Shown: piece by piece, positions 1 through 8,366 of the stretch
How the letters are laid out: each line of letters starts with the position of its first letter
Numbering within the stretch: position 1 is the stretch's first letter
From: JAPPFW01 sp965200835
GTDB taxonomy: Bacteria; Actinomycetota; Acidimicrobiia; Spongiisociales; Spongiisociaceae
Length of the DNA stretch: 64,000 nucleotides
Assembly: GCA_965200835.1 (NCBI GenBank)
Contig: OZ241390.1
Span: 992,001-1,056,000, forward strand
Reading direction: 5' to 3'
Translations under genes and position numbers: made by a program
The notes under the pieces: generated by a model
Seen by the model: the letters and a program-made list of their open reading frames with translations, nothing else
Database searches by the model: none
What the model was told of the DNA's origin: nothing

Positions 1-2652
1 GATCTCATCGGTGCCAGGTCGCACGATCTGGCTGGCCTCGTGGGGAACCACCAGGGGGTCCGTGGGCTGGATGGCCACCAGGACCGGCGCTGAGGTGTCG
101 TCCATAGCCCGGGCCAGCTCGGGCTTGCCTGCGAAGTCGTCCTTGTCCAGCTTGATGAGGTGGGGCAATCCAACTGCGGGCGCCTTGGTGAGCCCGTCCG
201 TGTCCTGCCCTACGATGAAGTGACCCTTCTCGAGGCGCATGATGCGCTGGCACTCCACCCCGAACGGCCGAACGCCCAGATCCCGGCCCGCTTCCAACAG
301 CGCCTCCCACACATGCAGGCCGTGGCCGGCTGGAACGTGAAGCTCGAAGGAGAGCTCCCCGGTGAAGCCGATGCGCCACATGAAGCAGTTCCTGACGCCC
401 GCGATCGTGCCGGTGCGGACTTGCAGGTACCCGAAGGACCCGGGGGCGAGGTCCACATCCTCCACCAGGCGGTCCACCAGGGAGCGAGAGTGGGGACCGG
501 CCACGTTGATGCTAGTGAACCCGGAGGTGACCGGGGTGAGGTGAACCCGCCAATCGGGATGCTCGGTCTGCAGCCAGCCTTCGGCCCACTCCCACACCGT
601 GGCCGCGCCCGAGCTGGTGGTGGTCATCAGGTAATGCTGATCACCCAGGCGCCCGGTGATCCCGTCGTCTAGGACCACTCCGTCCTCCGAGCACATGAGG
701 CCGTAGCGCACCGAGCCGACCGGCAACTTACTCCACTTGTTGGTGTAGAGCAGCTCCAGCAGCTTCGGCACATCGGGGCCCCGCAGGTCGAGCTTCCCAA
801 GGGGGGTGACATCCATGATGCCGACCTGGCTGCGGGTGTTCCGGACCTCGCCGGACGGATCGCCGTAGTGATCGGGACGGATCCACTGGCCCGCAAGCAT
901 GAAGGTGGCGCCGTTGGCTTCATGCCAGGGTTGAATCGACGACACCCTCACCGGTTCGAACGAGCGGCCGGCCAGAGCCCCCAAGGTGACGGGCGCATAC
1001 GGCGGCCGCCACACGGTGGTACCAACCTCCGCGATGGTTTCGTCCCGAGCCTCGGCCAGCACTGCCACCGTGTTGACGGTTTCCAGCTTGCCCTGGGAGG
1101 GTCCCATGGTGGCGGTGGTGTAGCGCTTGAGCAGCTCGACCGAGTCGTATCCCTCGGCCGCCGCACCCACCATGTCCTTGGAGCTGACATCCTCCGAGAA
1201 GTCGACCACCCCGTGCGTGGTCGATCGGAAAAGAGCCGGATGGGGGTGCCTGGCGAGCGCCGCACGGGTATCCACAGGCCAGGCGGGCTCGTCACCGGCC
1301 ACCGGCCGCGCCCGCGCGGTGGCGGCCTGCCAGCGGTGAGCTACGGCCCGTGCCCGGGCGGCGGCCAGGCGGCCGGTAGCCCGAGCGTGCTCGATCAGCT
1401 GTTCGTGGCTGCCGTCCCCGGCGAGGCCCCCGGTCGCCAGTACGTTACCGATGGGAACCGAGGGGAAGAACCGGGCTGCTGCCTCGTCATAAACGGGCCG
1501 ATCGCCCGACATGTTCAGCAGCGAGGTGGGGGCGGTCCAGCCTGTGGCGGTCACCAGCAGATCGCATTCGAGCTTCCTGCCGTCCCCGAGTTCCACCCCC
1601 TCTACCGACCGGGAACCCCCGAGGGCTGCCACGAGGCTCTCTCCCTTGCGGGCGTCCACCACCGTCACGGCCGCACCGACCCTGGCCAGGTCGGCGGCGA
1701 CTGCATCCCCTTCGGAGTTGGCCGTGAACACCACCGCGGTGCCGCCCGGTCTCACCGCGTACATGTTCACGAATCGTCGCACTCCGCCCGCCAGCATCAC
1801 ACCCGGCTTGTCGTTGCCGGCGAACACGTAGGGTCGTTCGATCAGGCCCGGCGCCACGATCAGGACCTTGGCCCTGGCTTTGACGAGCCGCTCGAGCACC
1901 GTCGGGTGACTGCGCTGGACGATGGCAATCCAGTTGTCCTCGTAACGGCCGCTAACAGTGGAGTCGGTCAGCACTTCCACTCCGGCTGCCGCCACCCTTG
2001 CCGCCAGCTCGGCAGCCAGCCGGCGATCGCCGTCGCCTCCCCAGAGGAGGTGACCGCCTAGGCGGTGACCATGCTCCGCCAGCAGGACCCGTGCCCCGGC
2101 CTCCGCGGCCGCGATCGCCGCTGCCATCCCGGCCGGACCTCCACCCGCCACCACCACATCCGGGTGTACGTAACGCTGGTCGTGGTAGGGGTGGGGCGTA
2201 TCGGCGTCGATCCTGCCTCCGGGCGAGAAGGTGGCCAGGACCTTCTCGTAGGTGGGCCATAACCAGCGCGGTCTCATGAAGGTCTTGTAGTAGAAGCCGG
2301 CGGTCAGGAACCGCGACGCCCACCCGGTCACGGCTCTCAGATCGAGGCCGAGCGAGGGCCACACGTTCTGTGGATCCACTCTCATCCCCGCCTCGACCAG
2401 GCGGTGGGCCGAACGGACGTTGGGATCGTTCCCGACCTGCACCAGGCCGTTAGGATCCCAATAGTCGTTGGTCAGGTACCCCCGCGGCCGCCGATACTTC
2501 ATCGACCGGGAAACGATGCGGACCCCACCGGCCACCAGGGCCGAGGCGATGGTGTCACCCTCGAAACCCGACCTCGACCGGCCCCGCCAGGTGAACCGGA
2601 CCGTCCGTGATCGATCGATCACCTCGCCCGGTTGGGGGGGAAGGCGGGTCAT
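1..2652 (-). CDS. soxA: Sarcosine oxidase alpha subunit (partial, C-terminus off the window)
   Basis: Large subunit of heterotetrameric sarcosine oxidase, which demethylates sarcosine to glycine and passes the one-carbon unit to tetrahydrofolate. The open frame covers 884 codons to base 1 without a stop. Visible are an N-terminal 2Fe-2S-ferredoxin-like part (FEGDTIASAL, then KYRRPRGYL), a dinucleotide-binding motif VVVAGGGPAG near residues 166-175, and, in the second half, a GcvT/aminomethyltransferase-like folate-binding region (RYGLMCSEDG, RIGFTGELSFE). The family is usually about 950-1000 residues, so roughly the last 100 are missing. The ATG overlaps the soxD stop by four bases (ATGA), as expected for co-translation in a soxBDA operon. 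A soxG gene would be expected beyond the left edge. Confidence 0.93.
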   Translation of the reverse strand, partial: MTRLPPQPGEVIDRSRTVRFTWRGRSRSGFEGDTIASALVAGGVRIVSRSMKYRRPRGYLTNDYWDPNGLVQVGNDPNVRSAHRLVEAGMRVDPQNVWPSLGLDLRAVTGWASRFLTAGFYYKTFMRPRWLWPTYEKVLATFSPGGRIDADTPHPYHDQRYVHPDVVVAGGGPAGMAAAIAAAEAGARVLLAEHGHRLGGHLLWGGDGDRRLAAELAARVAAAGVEVLTDSTVSGRYEDNWIAIVQRSHPTVLERLVKARAKVLIVAPGLIERPYVFAGNDKPGVMLAGGVRRFVNMYAVRPGGTAVVFTANSEGDAVAADLARVGAAVTVVDARKGESLVAALGGSRSVEGVELGDGRKLECDLLVTATGWTAPTSLLNMSGDRPVYDEAAARFFPSVPIGNVLATGGLAGDGSHEQLIEHARATGRLAAARARAVAHRWQAATARARPVAGDEPAWPVDTRAALARHPHPALFRSTTHGVVDFSEDVSSKDMVGAAAEGYDSVELLKRYTTATMGPSQGKLETVNTVAVLAEARDETIAEVGTTVWRPPYAPVTLGALAGRSFEPVRVSSIQPWHEANGATFMLAGQWIRPDHYGDPSGEVRNTRSQVGIMDVTPLGKLDLRGPDVPKLLELLYTNKWSKLPVGSVRYGLMCSEDGVVLDDGITGRLGDQHYLMTTTSSGAATVWEWAEGWLQTEHPDWRVHLTPVTSGFTSINVAGPHSRSLVDRLVEDVDLAPGSFGYLQVRTGTIAGVRNCFMWRIGFTGELSFELHVPAGHGLHVWEALLEAGRDLGVRPFGVECQRIMRLEKGHFIVGQDTDGLTKAPAVGLPHLIKLDKDDFAGKPELARAMDDTSAPVLVAIQPTDPLVVPHEASQIVRPGTDEI

Positions 2653-2921
2653 GGCCTCTTTCCGATCTTGCTGCTCGGCGTCGGTGGGTTCGTGAACTCG
2701 TTGCTCACGGTGTCTCGCTCAAGCGCGAAATACCGCCGGCAGCCGGAGCGGCAGTACCAGGTCTCACGTAGTTTCCCCGCCGGGTTGGCCCTCTCGTACA
2801 GGTAGCTTCGCCACTCCTCGGCGGTGGCCGCATTGGGATCCGGCCTGGCCCGCGACTCGCCGACATAGCGGAAGTCCGAAGCGTTTCGGGGTCCGCAATT
2901 CGGGCACGGTACTAGCAGCAC
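2649..2921 (-). CDS. soxD: Sarcosine oxidase delta subunit
   Basis: Small zinc-binding subunit of heterotetrameric sarcosine oxidase, 90 residues, the normal length. The N-terminus has the CPNCGPRN zinc-ligand motif and the C-terminal half has WYCRSGCRRYF, the paired cysteine region typical of SoxD. The GTG start at 2921 is chosen because it lies nine bases after the soxB stop and directly precedes the conserved LLVPCPNC segment; the frame is open further upstream, but only antisense-like sequence lies there. The stop overlaps the soxA ATG. The order soxB-soxD-soxA is the classic one. Confidence 0.9.
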   Translation of the reverse strand: MLLVPCPNCGPRNASDFRYVGESRARPDPNAATAEEWRSYLYERANPAGKLRETWYCRSGCRRYFALERDTVSNEFTNPPTPSSKIGKRP

Positions 2922-2929
2922 AGCGCGCC

Positions 2930-4219
2930 TCAGTGCCCGACCGCCGCCGCGCCCTTTTCCCCTACGAGAGCATCGCTCCCGAACCGGGACAGCGCGAAGG
3001 GCGCGATCAGATCGGGAGTTCTCCCGGTGGCGATCGCCTCCGCCATCTGCTCGCCGGACACGGGACCGGCTTTGAAGCCATAGGTACCCCACCCGACATC
3101 GCATAGGAAACCCTCCACCGGAGTGAACCCCATGACCGGCGAGTAGTCGGGGGTCATGTCGCACAGGCCGGCCCACTGCCTCAGCAGGCGCATCCGCGCG
3201 ACCCCGGGCATGAGTTCGAGCATGTGGGCGGCCGTCTCCTCTGTGAACTCGAGCGAGCCTTGCATGCTGTAGGTGTTGTAGGGATCGACGGAGGCCCCGA
3301 ATACCAGCTCGCCCCTCGACGTCTGGCTGAAGTAGACATGCAAGGTCCCCGAGACGACCACCACCGGGAGGAACGCCTTGACCGGTTCGGTGACCGCGGC
3401 CTGTAACGGGCGGGTGGTTATAGGCAGCCCGACGCCGGCCATATCGGAGATCAACGTGGCCCATCCTGCGGTGCAGTTCACCACGACGGGGGCAGAGATG
3501 TCACCGCGGTTGGTGCGGACCCCCATGACCCTACCGCCCGGACCCTTGCCATCGGGTCCGTCGCCCCCCTTCACCTCTATATCGACCACCTCGGTCTTCT
3601 GGTGCATCTCCACCCCGAGGAAGTCGGCGCCGCGGGCGTATCCCCACACCACCGCGTCGTGGCGGATGATCCCCCCCGGCGGGTGATAGAGGGCACCCAC
3701 GATCGGGTAGCGGCGATGGCTGGACGTATCGAGGATCGGCGCAAGTTTCTTGATGTCGGAAGGCCCGATAACACTCGACTCGACGTTCTGAAGCTTGTTG
3801 ACCTCGGCCCTCCAGCGCATGGTCCGCAACGATGCGTCGCTGTGCGCCAGGGTGATATGGCCACGTTGGGAGAACATGACGTTCATGTTCAGGTCGGTAG
3901 CCAGGGTGTTGTAGAGATGTAAGGAGCGGTCATAGAACACCACCCCTTCCGGGGTCAGGTAGTTCGAGCGCAGGATGGCTGTATTGCGACCGGAACCACC
4001 ACTTCCTAGATAGGACTTCTCCAGAACGGCCACCTCGGTTATGCCATGGTTGGCCGCGAGGTAGTAGGCCGTGGCCAACCCGTGGACACCGCCACCTATG
4101 ATCACCACGTCATAGGTGTCTTTGAGGGCAACCTGCCGCCAGGCGCGAGGCCAAGTCTTGTTGCGGGCACCCCTGGCTAGTAGCCCAGCCGCGGAGTAGC
4201 GGAACGGCCGTTTCCTCAT
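2930..4219 (-). CDS. soxB: Sarcosine oxidase beta subunit
   Basis: FAD-dependent DAO-family subunit that carries the sarcosine oxidation site of heterotetrameric sarcosine oxidase; 429 residues, close to the family length. The Rossmann FAD motif VVIIGGGVHG is at residues 38-47, preceded by a basic aromatic N-terminus typical of SoxB (RPFRYSAAGL). GSGRNTAILRSNY follows, and GGIIRHDAVVWGYARGA lies mid-protein. The C-terminal WAGLCDMTPDYSPVMG is a conserved DAO-family block. The ATG lacks a strong ribosome binding site, but there is no better start before the FAD motif. The SDR gene ends about 215 bases upstream; soxD follows after nine bases. Confidence 0.92.
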   Translation of the reverse strand: MRKRPFRYSAAGLLARGARNKTWPRAWRQVALKDTYDVVIIGGGVHGLATAYYLAANHGITEVAVLEKSYLGSGGSGRNTAILRSNYLTPEGVVFYDRSLHLYNTLATDLNMNVMFSQRGHITLAHSDASLRTMRWRAEVNKLQNVESSVIGPSDIKKLAPILDTSSHRRYPIVGALYHPPGGIIRHDAVVWGYARGADFLGVEMHQKTEVVDIEVKGGDGPDGKGPGGRVMGVRTNRGDISAPVVVNCTAGWATLISDMAGVGLPITTRPLQAAVTEPVKAFLPVVVVSGTLHVYFSQTSRGELVFGASVDPYNTYSMQGSLEFTEETAAHMLELMPGVARMRLLRQWAGLCDMTPDYSPVMGFTPVEGFLCDVGWGTYGFKAGPVSGEQMAEAIATGRTPDLIAPFALSRFGSDALVGEKGAAAVGH

Positions 4220-4232
4220 CGGTCAAACCTGG

Positions 4233-4382
4233 TCACGGTGCGTCACCCGTGATCTGGCCCGAGCACCGCACTTCCAGTGCAACCGTTAGGCCGGTGGTGG
4301 TGCCCAGCCACTCTGCGAGTTCTCTGATCTCCTGATGCGTGGTGATATCGACCAGGATGTTCTTCCTCTTCAATGTAACCAT
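4233..4382 (-). CDS. Possible 49-residue protein between SDR and soxB
   Basis: An ATG at 4382 opens 49 codons ending 13 bases before the soxB ATG. The product (starting MVTLKRKNILVDITTHQEIR, then a TTTGLTVALEV segment) has a plausible amino-acid composition and fills most of the only sizeable gap in the sox operon. I do not recognise a family and there is no clear ribosome binding site. It could be a small accessory protein, a remnant, or chance. Confidence 0.28.
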   Translation of the reverse strand: MVTLKRKNILVDITTHQEIRELAEWLGTTTGLTVALEVRCSGQITGDAP

Positions 4383-4433
4383 GTAAGTAGTCGTGTTGCC
4401 CCAAGTGCCATGTCCCCGTCTCGCGAGGACGGA

Positions 4434-5201
4434 TCAATACATGAGGAAGCCACCACTGACGTTTATGGTGGCGCCGCTCACGTACGAGGCATGGCGGCTG
4501 GCTAGAAACACCACCACTCCGCCTATCTCGGAGGGATCGGCCACCCGGTTGAGGGGGGTGGCACTCTTCATGGCCTCGAGGACTTCGGGGGCTAGGTCGT
4601 CCATGAGCATCGGCGTGTCGACCATTCCGGGGGCGATAGCGTTGACTCTTATCTGATCGGGACCGTAGGTGCGGGCCAGTCCCCTCGTCATGGACACGAT
4701 CCCGCCCTTGGAGGCGCAATACACCACCGAACCGCCGAACCCGCCGGTCCACCATCCCTGGGAAGAGAACAGGGTGATGCTCCCCCCCTCGCCGGCTTCG
4801 ATCATGGCCTCGGCCGCAGCCCGGCACAGGAAGAAGCTGGCTTTCAGGTTGGTGTCCAGCTGAAAGTCCCAGTCGGCCTCGGTCACGTCGTCTACCGAGT
4901 CACGGCGGGATAGTACGGCTGCCAGATGGGCCAGGGCTGCCACACTCCCCAGCTCGTCGTTGGCCCGGTCGATCAAGGCTTTGTGCGCATCCAGCTCGGT
5001 GAGGTCGACACCCACGGCGAGGTGGCCGTCGCCTTCCATCCCGGCCAGCACCGACTCGGCGGCCTCCTGGTATAGGTCCACGGCCATGACCCGGGCCCCG
5101 GCGGTGGCAAACGCCTCGGCCGTCGCCTTACCGATCCCCCCGGCTGCCCCGCTGACGATCACCCCTTTGCCTTCGAGCCCGGAAGCCACGCTCCATCCCA
5201 T
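4434..5201 (-). CDS. Short-chain dehydrogenase/reductase (SDR)
   Basis: Classical SDR, 255 residues, NAD(P)-dependent oxidoreductase of an unidentified alcohol or ketone. The cofactor motif is SGAAGGIG (residues 17-24), the active-site serines lie near 146-147, and the catalytic YxxxK is Y161/K165. The ATG at 5201 is preferred because AAGGAAGGAGAGGGT lies just before it; an upstream TTG at 5231 would add ten residues and overlap the enolase-family stop. The protein closely resembles the SDR at 48,665-49,444 (both end in FLASRHAS..., then INVSGG), which links the sox operon and the corrinoid region. It sits between an enolase-superfamily gene and soxB on the same strand. Confidence 0.88.
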   Translation of the reverse strand: MGWSVASGLEGKGVIVSGAAGGIGKATAEAFATAGARVMAVDLYQEAAESVLAGMEGDGHLAVGVDLTELDAHKALIDRANDELGSVAALAHLAAVLSRRDSVDDVTEADWDFQLDTNLKASFFLCRAAAEAMIEAGEGGSITLFSSQGWWTGGFGGSVVYCASKGGIVSMTRGLARTYGPDQIRVNAIAPGMVDTPMLMDDLAPEVLEAMKSATPLNRVADPSEIGGVVVFLASRHASYVSGATINVSGGFLMY

Positions 5202-5227
5202 ACCCTCTCCTTCCTTGCCTGAGGTGT

Positions 5228-6364
5228 TCAACCCAACATCCGCTCGGTGCGGTAGCGATCCACCACTCTCTCATCCACCTCGATGCCGAGCCCCGGGCCT
5301 GACGGTGGATACACCCAGCCTGCCTGGTGGTCGAATGGTTCGGATACCAGCTCGTGCTGCATCGGGTTCTCCAGGGGTTTGAACTCGAACAGGCGGCAGG
5401 CACTACTGCTGAAACTCACCGCCAGGCTGGCAGCAGTCACGATGGCCGAGGACCAGGCGTGTGCGTTGGCTTGGCGACGGTGCTGTTCCACCCGATCGGC
5501 CACCTTCTTGAACCCGGTGATTCCCTCCGCTCGGCCCGGATCGCAGCCCACCACATCGACCGTTCCCGTTGCCAGGACCCGTTCGAAACCCCGCAGGGTC
5601 CACTCCTTCTCGCCGTAGGCGATCAGGGTCCTGGTCTTGGATCGCAGGTTGGCATACCCCTCCGGATCCCAGTCGCCGAGGGGTTCTTCGATCCAATCTA
5701 CGTGGTACTCGTCGAAGGCCTGGGTGCGGCGGACGGCGGTCATCACATCCCAGCGGATCACCCATCCGAGGTCGATCATCAGGCTCCGGTCGGGCCCGAT
5801 CGCTTCCCTCATACTCCGCACATACTCGACATCCCGGTCATGCTTGAAGCCCAAGCGGGCGTTACCACGCTTGCCAAAGCCGACCTTCATCCCCTGGAGT
5901 CCAGTAGATAGCCAATCCACCGCCTCCTCTGCCATCTCGGGGATCGACTCGAAGTGAGCATGAGAGGAGGCGATCGCCGGCAGGCGTTCGTTTACCGGCC
6001 CGCCTAGGAGGTCCAGCACGCTGGCGCCGAGGGCCTTGCCTTTCAGATCCCACAGGGCGATGTCGAGCGCCGCAATGGCAAAGCTGGCGATCCCCCCCTC
6101 GTAGCCGTACCACCAGGCTCGATCCTTCAACGATCGGAAGATAACGTCGTTGTGTACGGGATTCTGCCCGATCACCAGGTCCGCCATGCCTTCGATGATG
6201 GCCTTGGTAGCGAAACTCGACTCCGGCCACATGGTTACCGACTCTCCCCAACCCACCGTCCCGTCCTCGGCAGTGAGCTTCACCAGGCAGAGATGGCGGA
6301 TGGCGTTGAAGTCGTTCGGCTCCGGGTAGCTGACCGGGATGGCTTCGACCTTGGCCACCTTCAT
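5228..6364 (-). CDS. Enolase-superfamily dehydratase/racemase (mandelate racemase type)
   Basis: 378-residue member of the enolase superfamily, which abstracts a proton alpha to a carboxylate. Likely metal ligands are D198 (LMIDLGW), E226 (DWIEEPL) and E252 (GEKEW), with D275 and H302 in the places of the Asp-His dyad. The usual KxK is unusual here: K160 is followed by GFGK, so the second lysine is at 165 rather than 162. An acid-sugar dehydratase is plausible given the SDRs alongside and the lactonase and mutarotase elsewhere in the window, but the substrate cannot be read from sequence. The ATG at 6364 has AGGAG upstream. Its TGA overlaps the alternative TTG of the next SDR. Confidence 0.87.
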   Translation of the reverse strand: MKVAKVEAIPVSYPEPNDFNAIRHLCLVKLTAEDGTVGWGESVTMWPESSFATKAIIEGMADLVIGQNPVHNDVIFRSLKDRAWWYGYEGGIASFAIAALDIALWDLKGKALGASVLDLLGGPVNERLPAIASSHAHFESIPEMAEEAVDWLSTGLQGMKVGFGKRGNARLGFKHDRDVEYVRSMREAIGPDRSLMIDLGWVIRWDVMTAVRRTQAFDEYHVDWIEEPLGDWDPEGYANLRSKTRTLIAYGEKEWTLRGFERVLATGTVDVVGCDPGRAEGITGFKKVADRVEQHRRQANAHAWSSAIVTAASLAVSFSSSACRLFEFKPLENPMQHELVSEPFDHQAGWVYPPSGPGLGIEVDERVVDRYRTERMLG

Positions 6365-6426
6365 AGAATCTCCTTACGGTCCCCGCAGACAGTCCGGATG
6401 ATCCTACCGAACCGCAACTCCCGGGC

Positions 6427-6882
6427 TCACCTCACCGGTTTGAAGAGCTCCAGAGTGATGCCGTCCGGATCACGGAGGTAGCAGGCTTTCACCCCCTGGT
6501 TGGGACCGGCCGCCACCTCCACCGGACCGGGACTGATCGGGGTAGCACCGCACCGGATGGCCCGTTCCCACATCTGCTCGATATCGTCCACGTCAATGCA
6601 GATATGGACGTTGCCCGGATTGGCGGTGTCGGGCGGGTTGGGAACCTTGTCCGCTACCTGGTAGTTCAGTATCTCGAGAATCGTCCCGCCCGGCAGGTCG
6701 ATAGTGGCCGCGTCGATTTGGACCGCCGGATATCCGGTCACCTGCCCCAGGTAAGGAGCGTCCAGGACTTGCCGCCACCGCTCCTCGACTCCCAGGAAGG
6801 CGCGCCAGAACTCCAGAGAGCGGTCGATATCCCGGACGGTAATGCCCACGTGGTGGAGCCGGCGGAGATCGCCGGTCACCAC
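6427..6882 (-). CDS. VOC/glyoxalase-family protein
   Basis: About 151 residues with the vicinal-oxygen-chelate fold. An N-terminal HHVGITVRDIDRSLEFW and a C-terminal YLRDPDGITLELFKP are the two signature ends of a glyoxalase/dioxygenase module, and HICIDVDD carries a metal-ligand-type histidine. Likely a metal-dependent lyase, epimerase or isomerase acting on a small oxygenated substrate; the reaction is unknown. The GTG at 6882 is chosen for its spacing behind GGAGG; the next GTG (6879) forms a GTGA overlap with the upstream SDR stop. Translational coupling to that SDR is likely. Confidence 0.82.
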   Translation of the reverse strand: MVTGDLRRLHHVGITVRDIDRSLEFWRAFLGVEERWRQVLDAPYLGQVTGYPAVQIDAATIDLPGGTILEILNYQVADKVPNPPDTANPGNVHICIDVDDIEQMWERAIRCGATPISPGPVEVAAGPNQGVKACYLRDPDGITLELFKPVR

Positions 6883-7616
6883 GTCACGTAACCTCCGCCG
6901 AAGTTGACCGCCTGGCCGGTCATGTATCCGGGCTTCTCCCCGAGGAGGAACCAGATCAACCCGGCCAGCTCGTCGGGTGACGCAGGACGCCCCAGCGGAA
7001 CGGAAGCGTTGCGCGCCTCGGTGAGTTGCTCCACGGTCATGCCCCGGATCGGCGCCACCTGTTCCAGCACCTGGTCCTGCATAGGGGTGTCGATGATGGC
7101 CGGGCACACCGCGTTGACCCGCACCGGGATCGAAGCCAACCCATAGGCGAAGGAACGGGTAATCGACAGGATGGTCGTCTTGGACGCCGCATAGATCGCT
7201 GCTTCGACCGTGTTTGCCAGCTTGGCGGAGCTGGAGGAGAGGTTGACGATCGCGCTACCCGGCGGCATCGTAGGCCCGATGCCCTGGCACAGGAAAAAGA
7301 TCGCCTCGGCGTTGACAGTGAAGATGTCCCGCCAGTCATCGACTGTGAAGTCGGATAAGGGCTTGAGGCGGATGATCCCCGCCGCGTTGACCAGATAGTC
7401 GACACCATCGGCGGCTGCCACGACCTCGGCTCGGTCGCCAAGGTCGGCCAGGTCCGCCACCAGCGGCTCAGCACCCCCGGCACAGACGGGCTCGAGACCC
7501 GCTTCGTTGAGGTCAACCGCGATGACCGAGCACCCTTCGGCGAGCAGCCGCTCAGCCACAGCCTGGCCGATCCCGCTGGCCGCTCCGGTAACCATCGCCC
7601 GAGGTCGTGATGCCAT
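6876..7616 (-). CDS. Short-chain dehydrogenase/reductase, first gene of the sox operon
   Basis: 246-residue classical SDR. The N-terminal TGAASGIGQA cofactor motif, the NAAG motif (LVNAAGII), serines in NLSSSSAK and YAASK are present, and the protein ends in GGGYVTW. It is the most upstream gene on the minus strand before about 300 bases without a gene, so the promoter of the whole SDR-VOC-enolase-SDR-sox set probably lies just above 7,616. Substrate unknown; together with the enolase-family enzyme it may oxidise or reduce an acid-sugar intermediate. Confidence 0.87.
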   Translation of the reverse strand: MASRPRAMVTGAASGIGQAVAERLLAEGCSVIAVDLNEAGLEPVCAGGAEPLVADLADLGDRAEVVAAADGVDYLVNAAGIIRLKPLSDFTVDDWRDIFTVNAEAIFFLCQGIGPTMPPGSAIVNLSSSSAKLANTVEAAIYAASKTTILSITRSFAYGLASIPVRVNAVCPAIIDTPMQDQVLEQVAPIRGMTVEQLTEARNASVPLGRPASPDELAGLIWFLLGEKPGYMTGQAVNFGGGYVTW

Positions 7617-7913
7617 ACCAGTGGATTGTAGGGGTCCGGCCCCCTTACGGCGGACGGGTCAACCACGAGGGTCGCCCGTCACACCGCCATTCAGATCCTG
7701 TCAGCCGTTGAGGGCCGGACCCACTCCCCACGCCACAGCCCTGAGGGAGGACTGGTGAGCTATTCCGCTGAATAAGTGATAGCGGTCGATGCTGCCATCG
7801 AGAAGTTCCGGGGTAATCCAAGAGGCGCCCCTCGACAGGCCTCCGAGCGCCACGTCATACGTGTCGGCCGATAAAGGGGCGACGGGTCCCTCAGCGAGCG
7901 GTGGCGGGTCTAG
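7617..7913. other. Gene-free leader of the sox operon
   Basis: No convincing coding frame on either strand. It should hold the promoter for the minus-strand operon starting at 7616. A short GC hairpin (GGGGTCCGGCCCCC, about 7634-7647) lies about 20 bases upstream of the first start codon. I cannot point to a clear -35/-10 pair. Confidence 0.4.
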
Positions 7914-7975
7914 TGGTCGAGGGTGGACGTGGACTTGTCGCTGGCCGTGCCGCCTTCGTTGCCGATGAGATTGAG
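7914..7975 (-). pseudogene. Relic of the exoprotein C-terminal end
   Basis: On the minus strand the bases before 7914 encode GGTASDKSTSTLDH and a stop, a decayed version of the GGTASDEFTFTL end of the intact cassette at 9175 and of the one at 21254. Nucleotide similarity to 9175-9225 is obvious and then stops abruptly. It is a stranded tail of a secreted protein gene with no matching body upstream. Confidence 0.6.
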
Positions 7976-8366
7976 CTGGTCGTGTGCGAGCACTGGAGCG
8001 AGCAAGACGGCAGTCAACCGCAGACCCGCACTGGTGGACAGGCGGCTGGCGAAGTCAACTGCCAGCTCTTTCGCAAGCGCCGGAGTGGCCGCTGGCGCAT
8101 CGCCCGGATCTGACTTCAACCCGATGCTGACCCCGCTGAGTGGTTGCTCCAGCGTCGCAAAGACGTTAGGTGAGGTGGCGTAACAACATCGTGGCGTTAC
8201 CCGGAATGAGCCTGCTCCCCAGACGAGCCTCACCGACATAGTGCTGAACATCGGGCAGATCAAAGATGACAAAGCCCGGAGTGGTCGAGAGCTGGCGGTT
8301 CTCCAGGTCGCCAGACTGCCATTACACGTGTGCCGGCTCACGAGTCCGCCGCGTCCGCGAACCAAT

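Noticed and set aside
868..2061. A 397-codon plus-strand frame
   Set aside because: It runs antisense to soxA, whose minus-strand frame is complete and clearly homologous to sarcosine oxidase; the plus-strand product is low-complexity Gly/Arg/His-rich.
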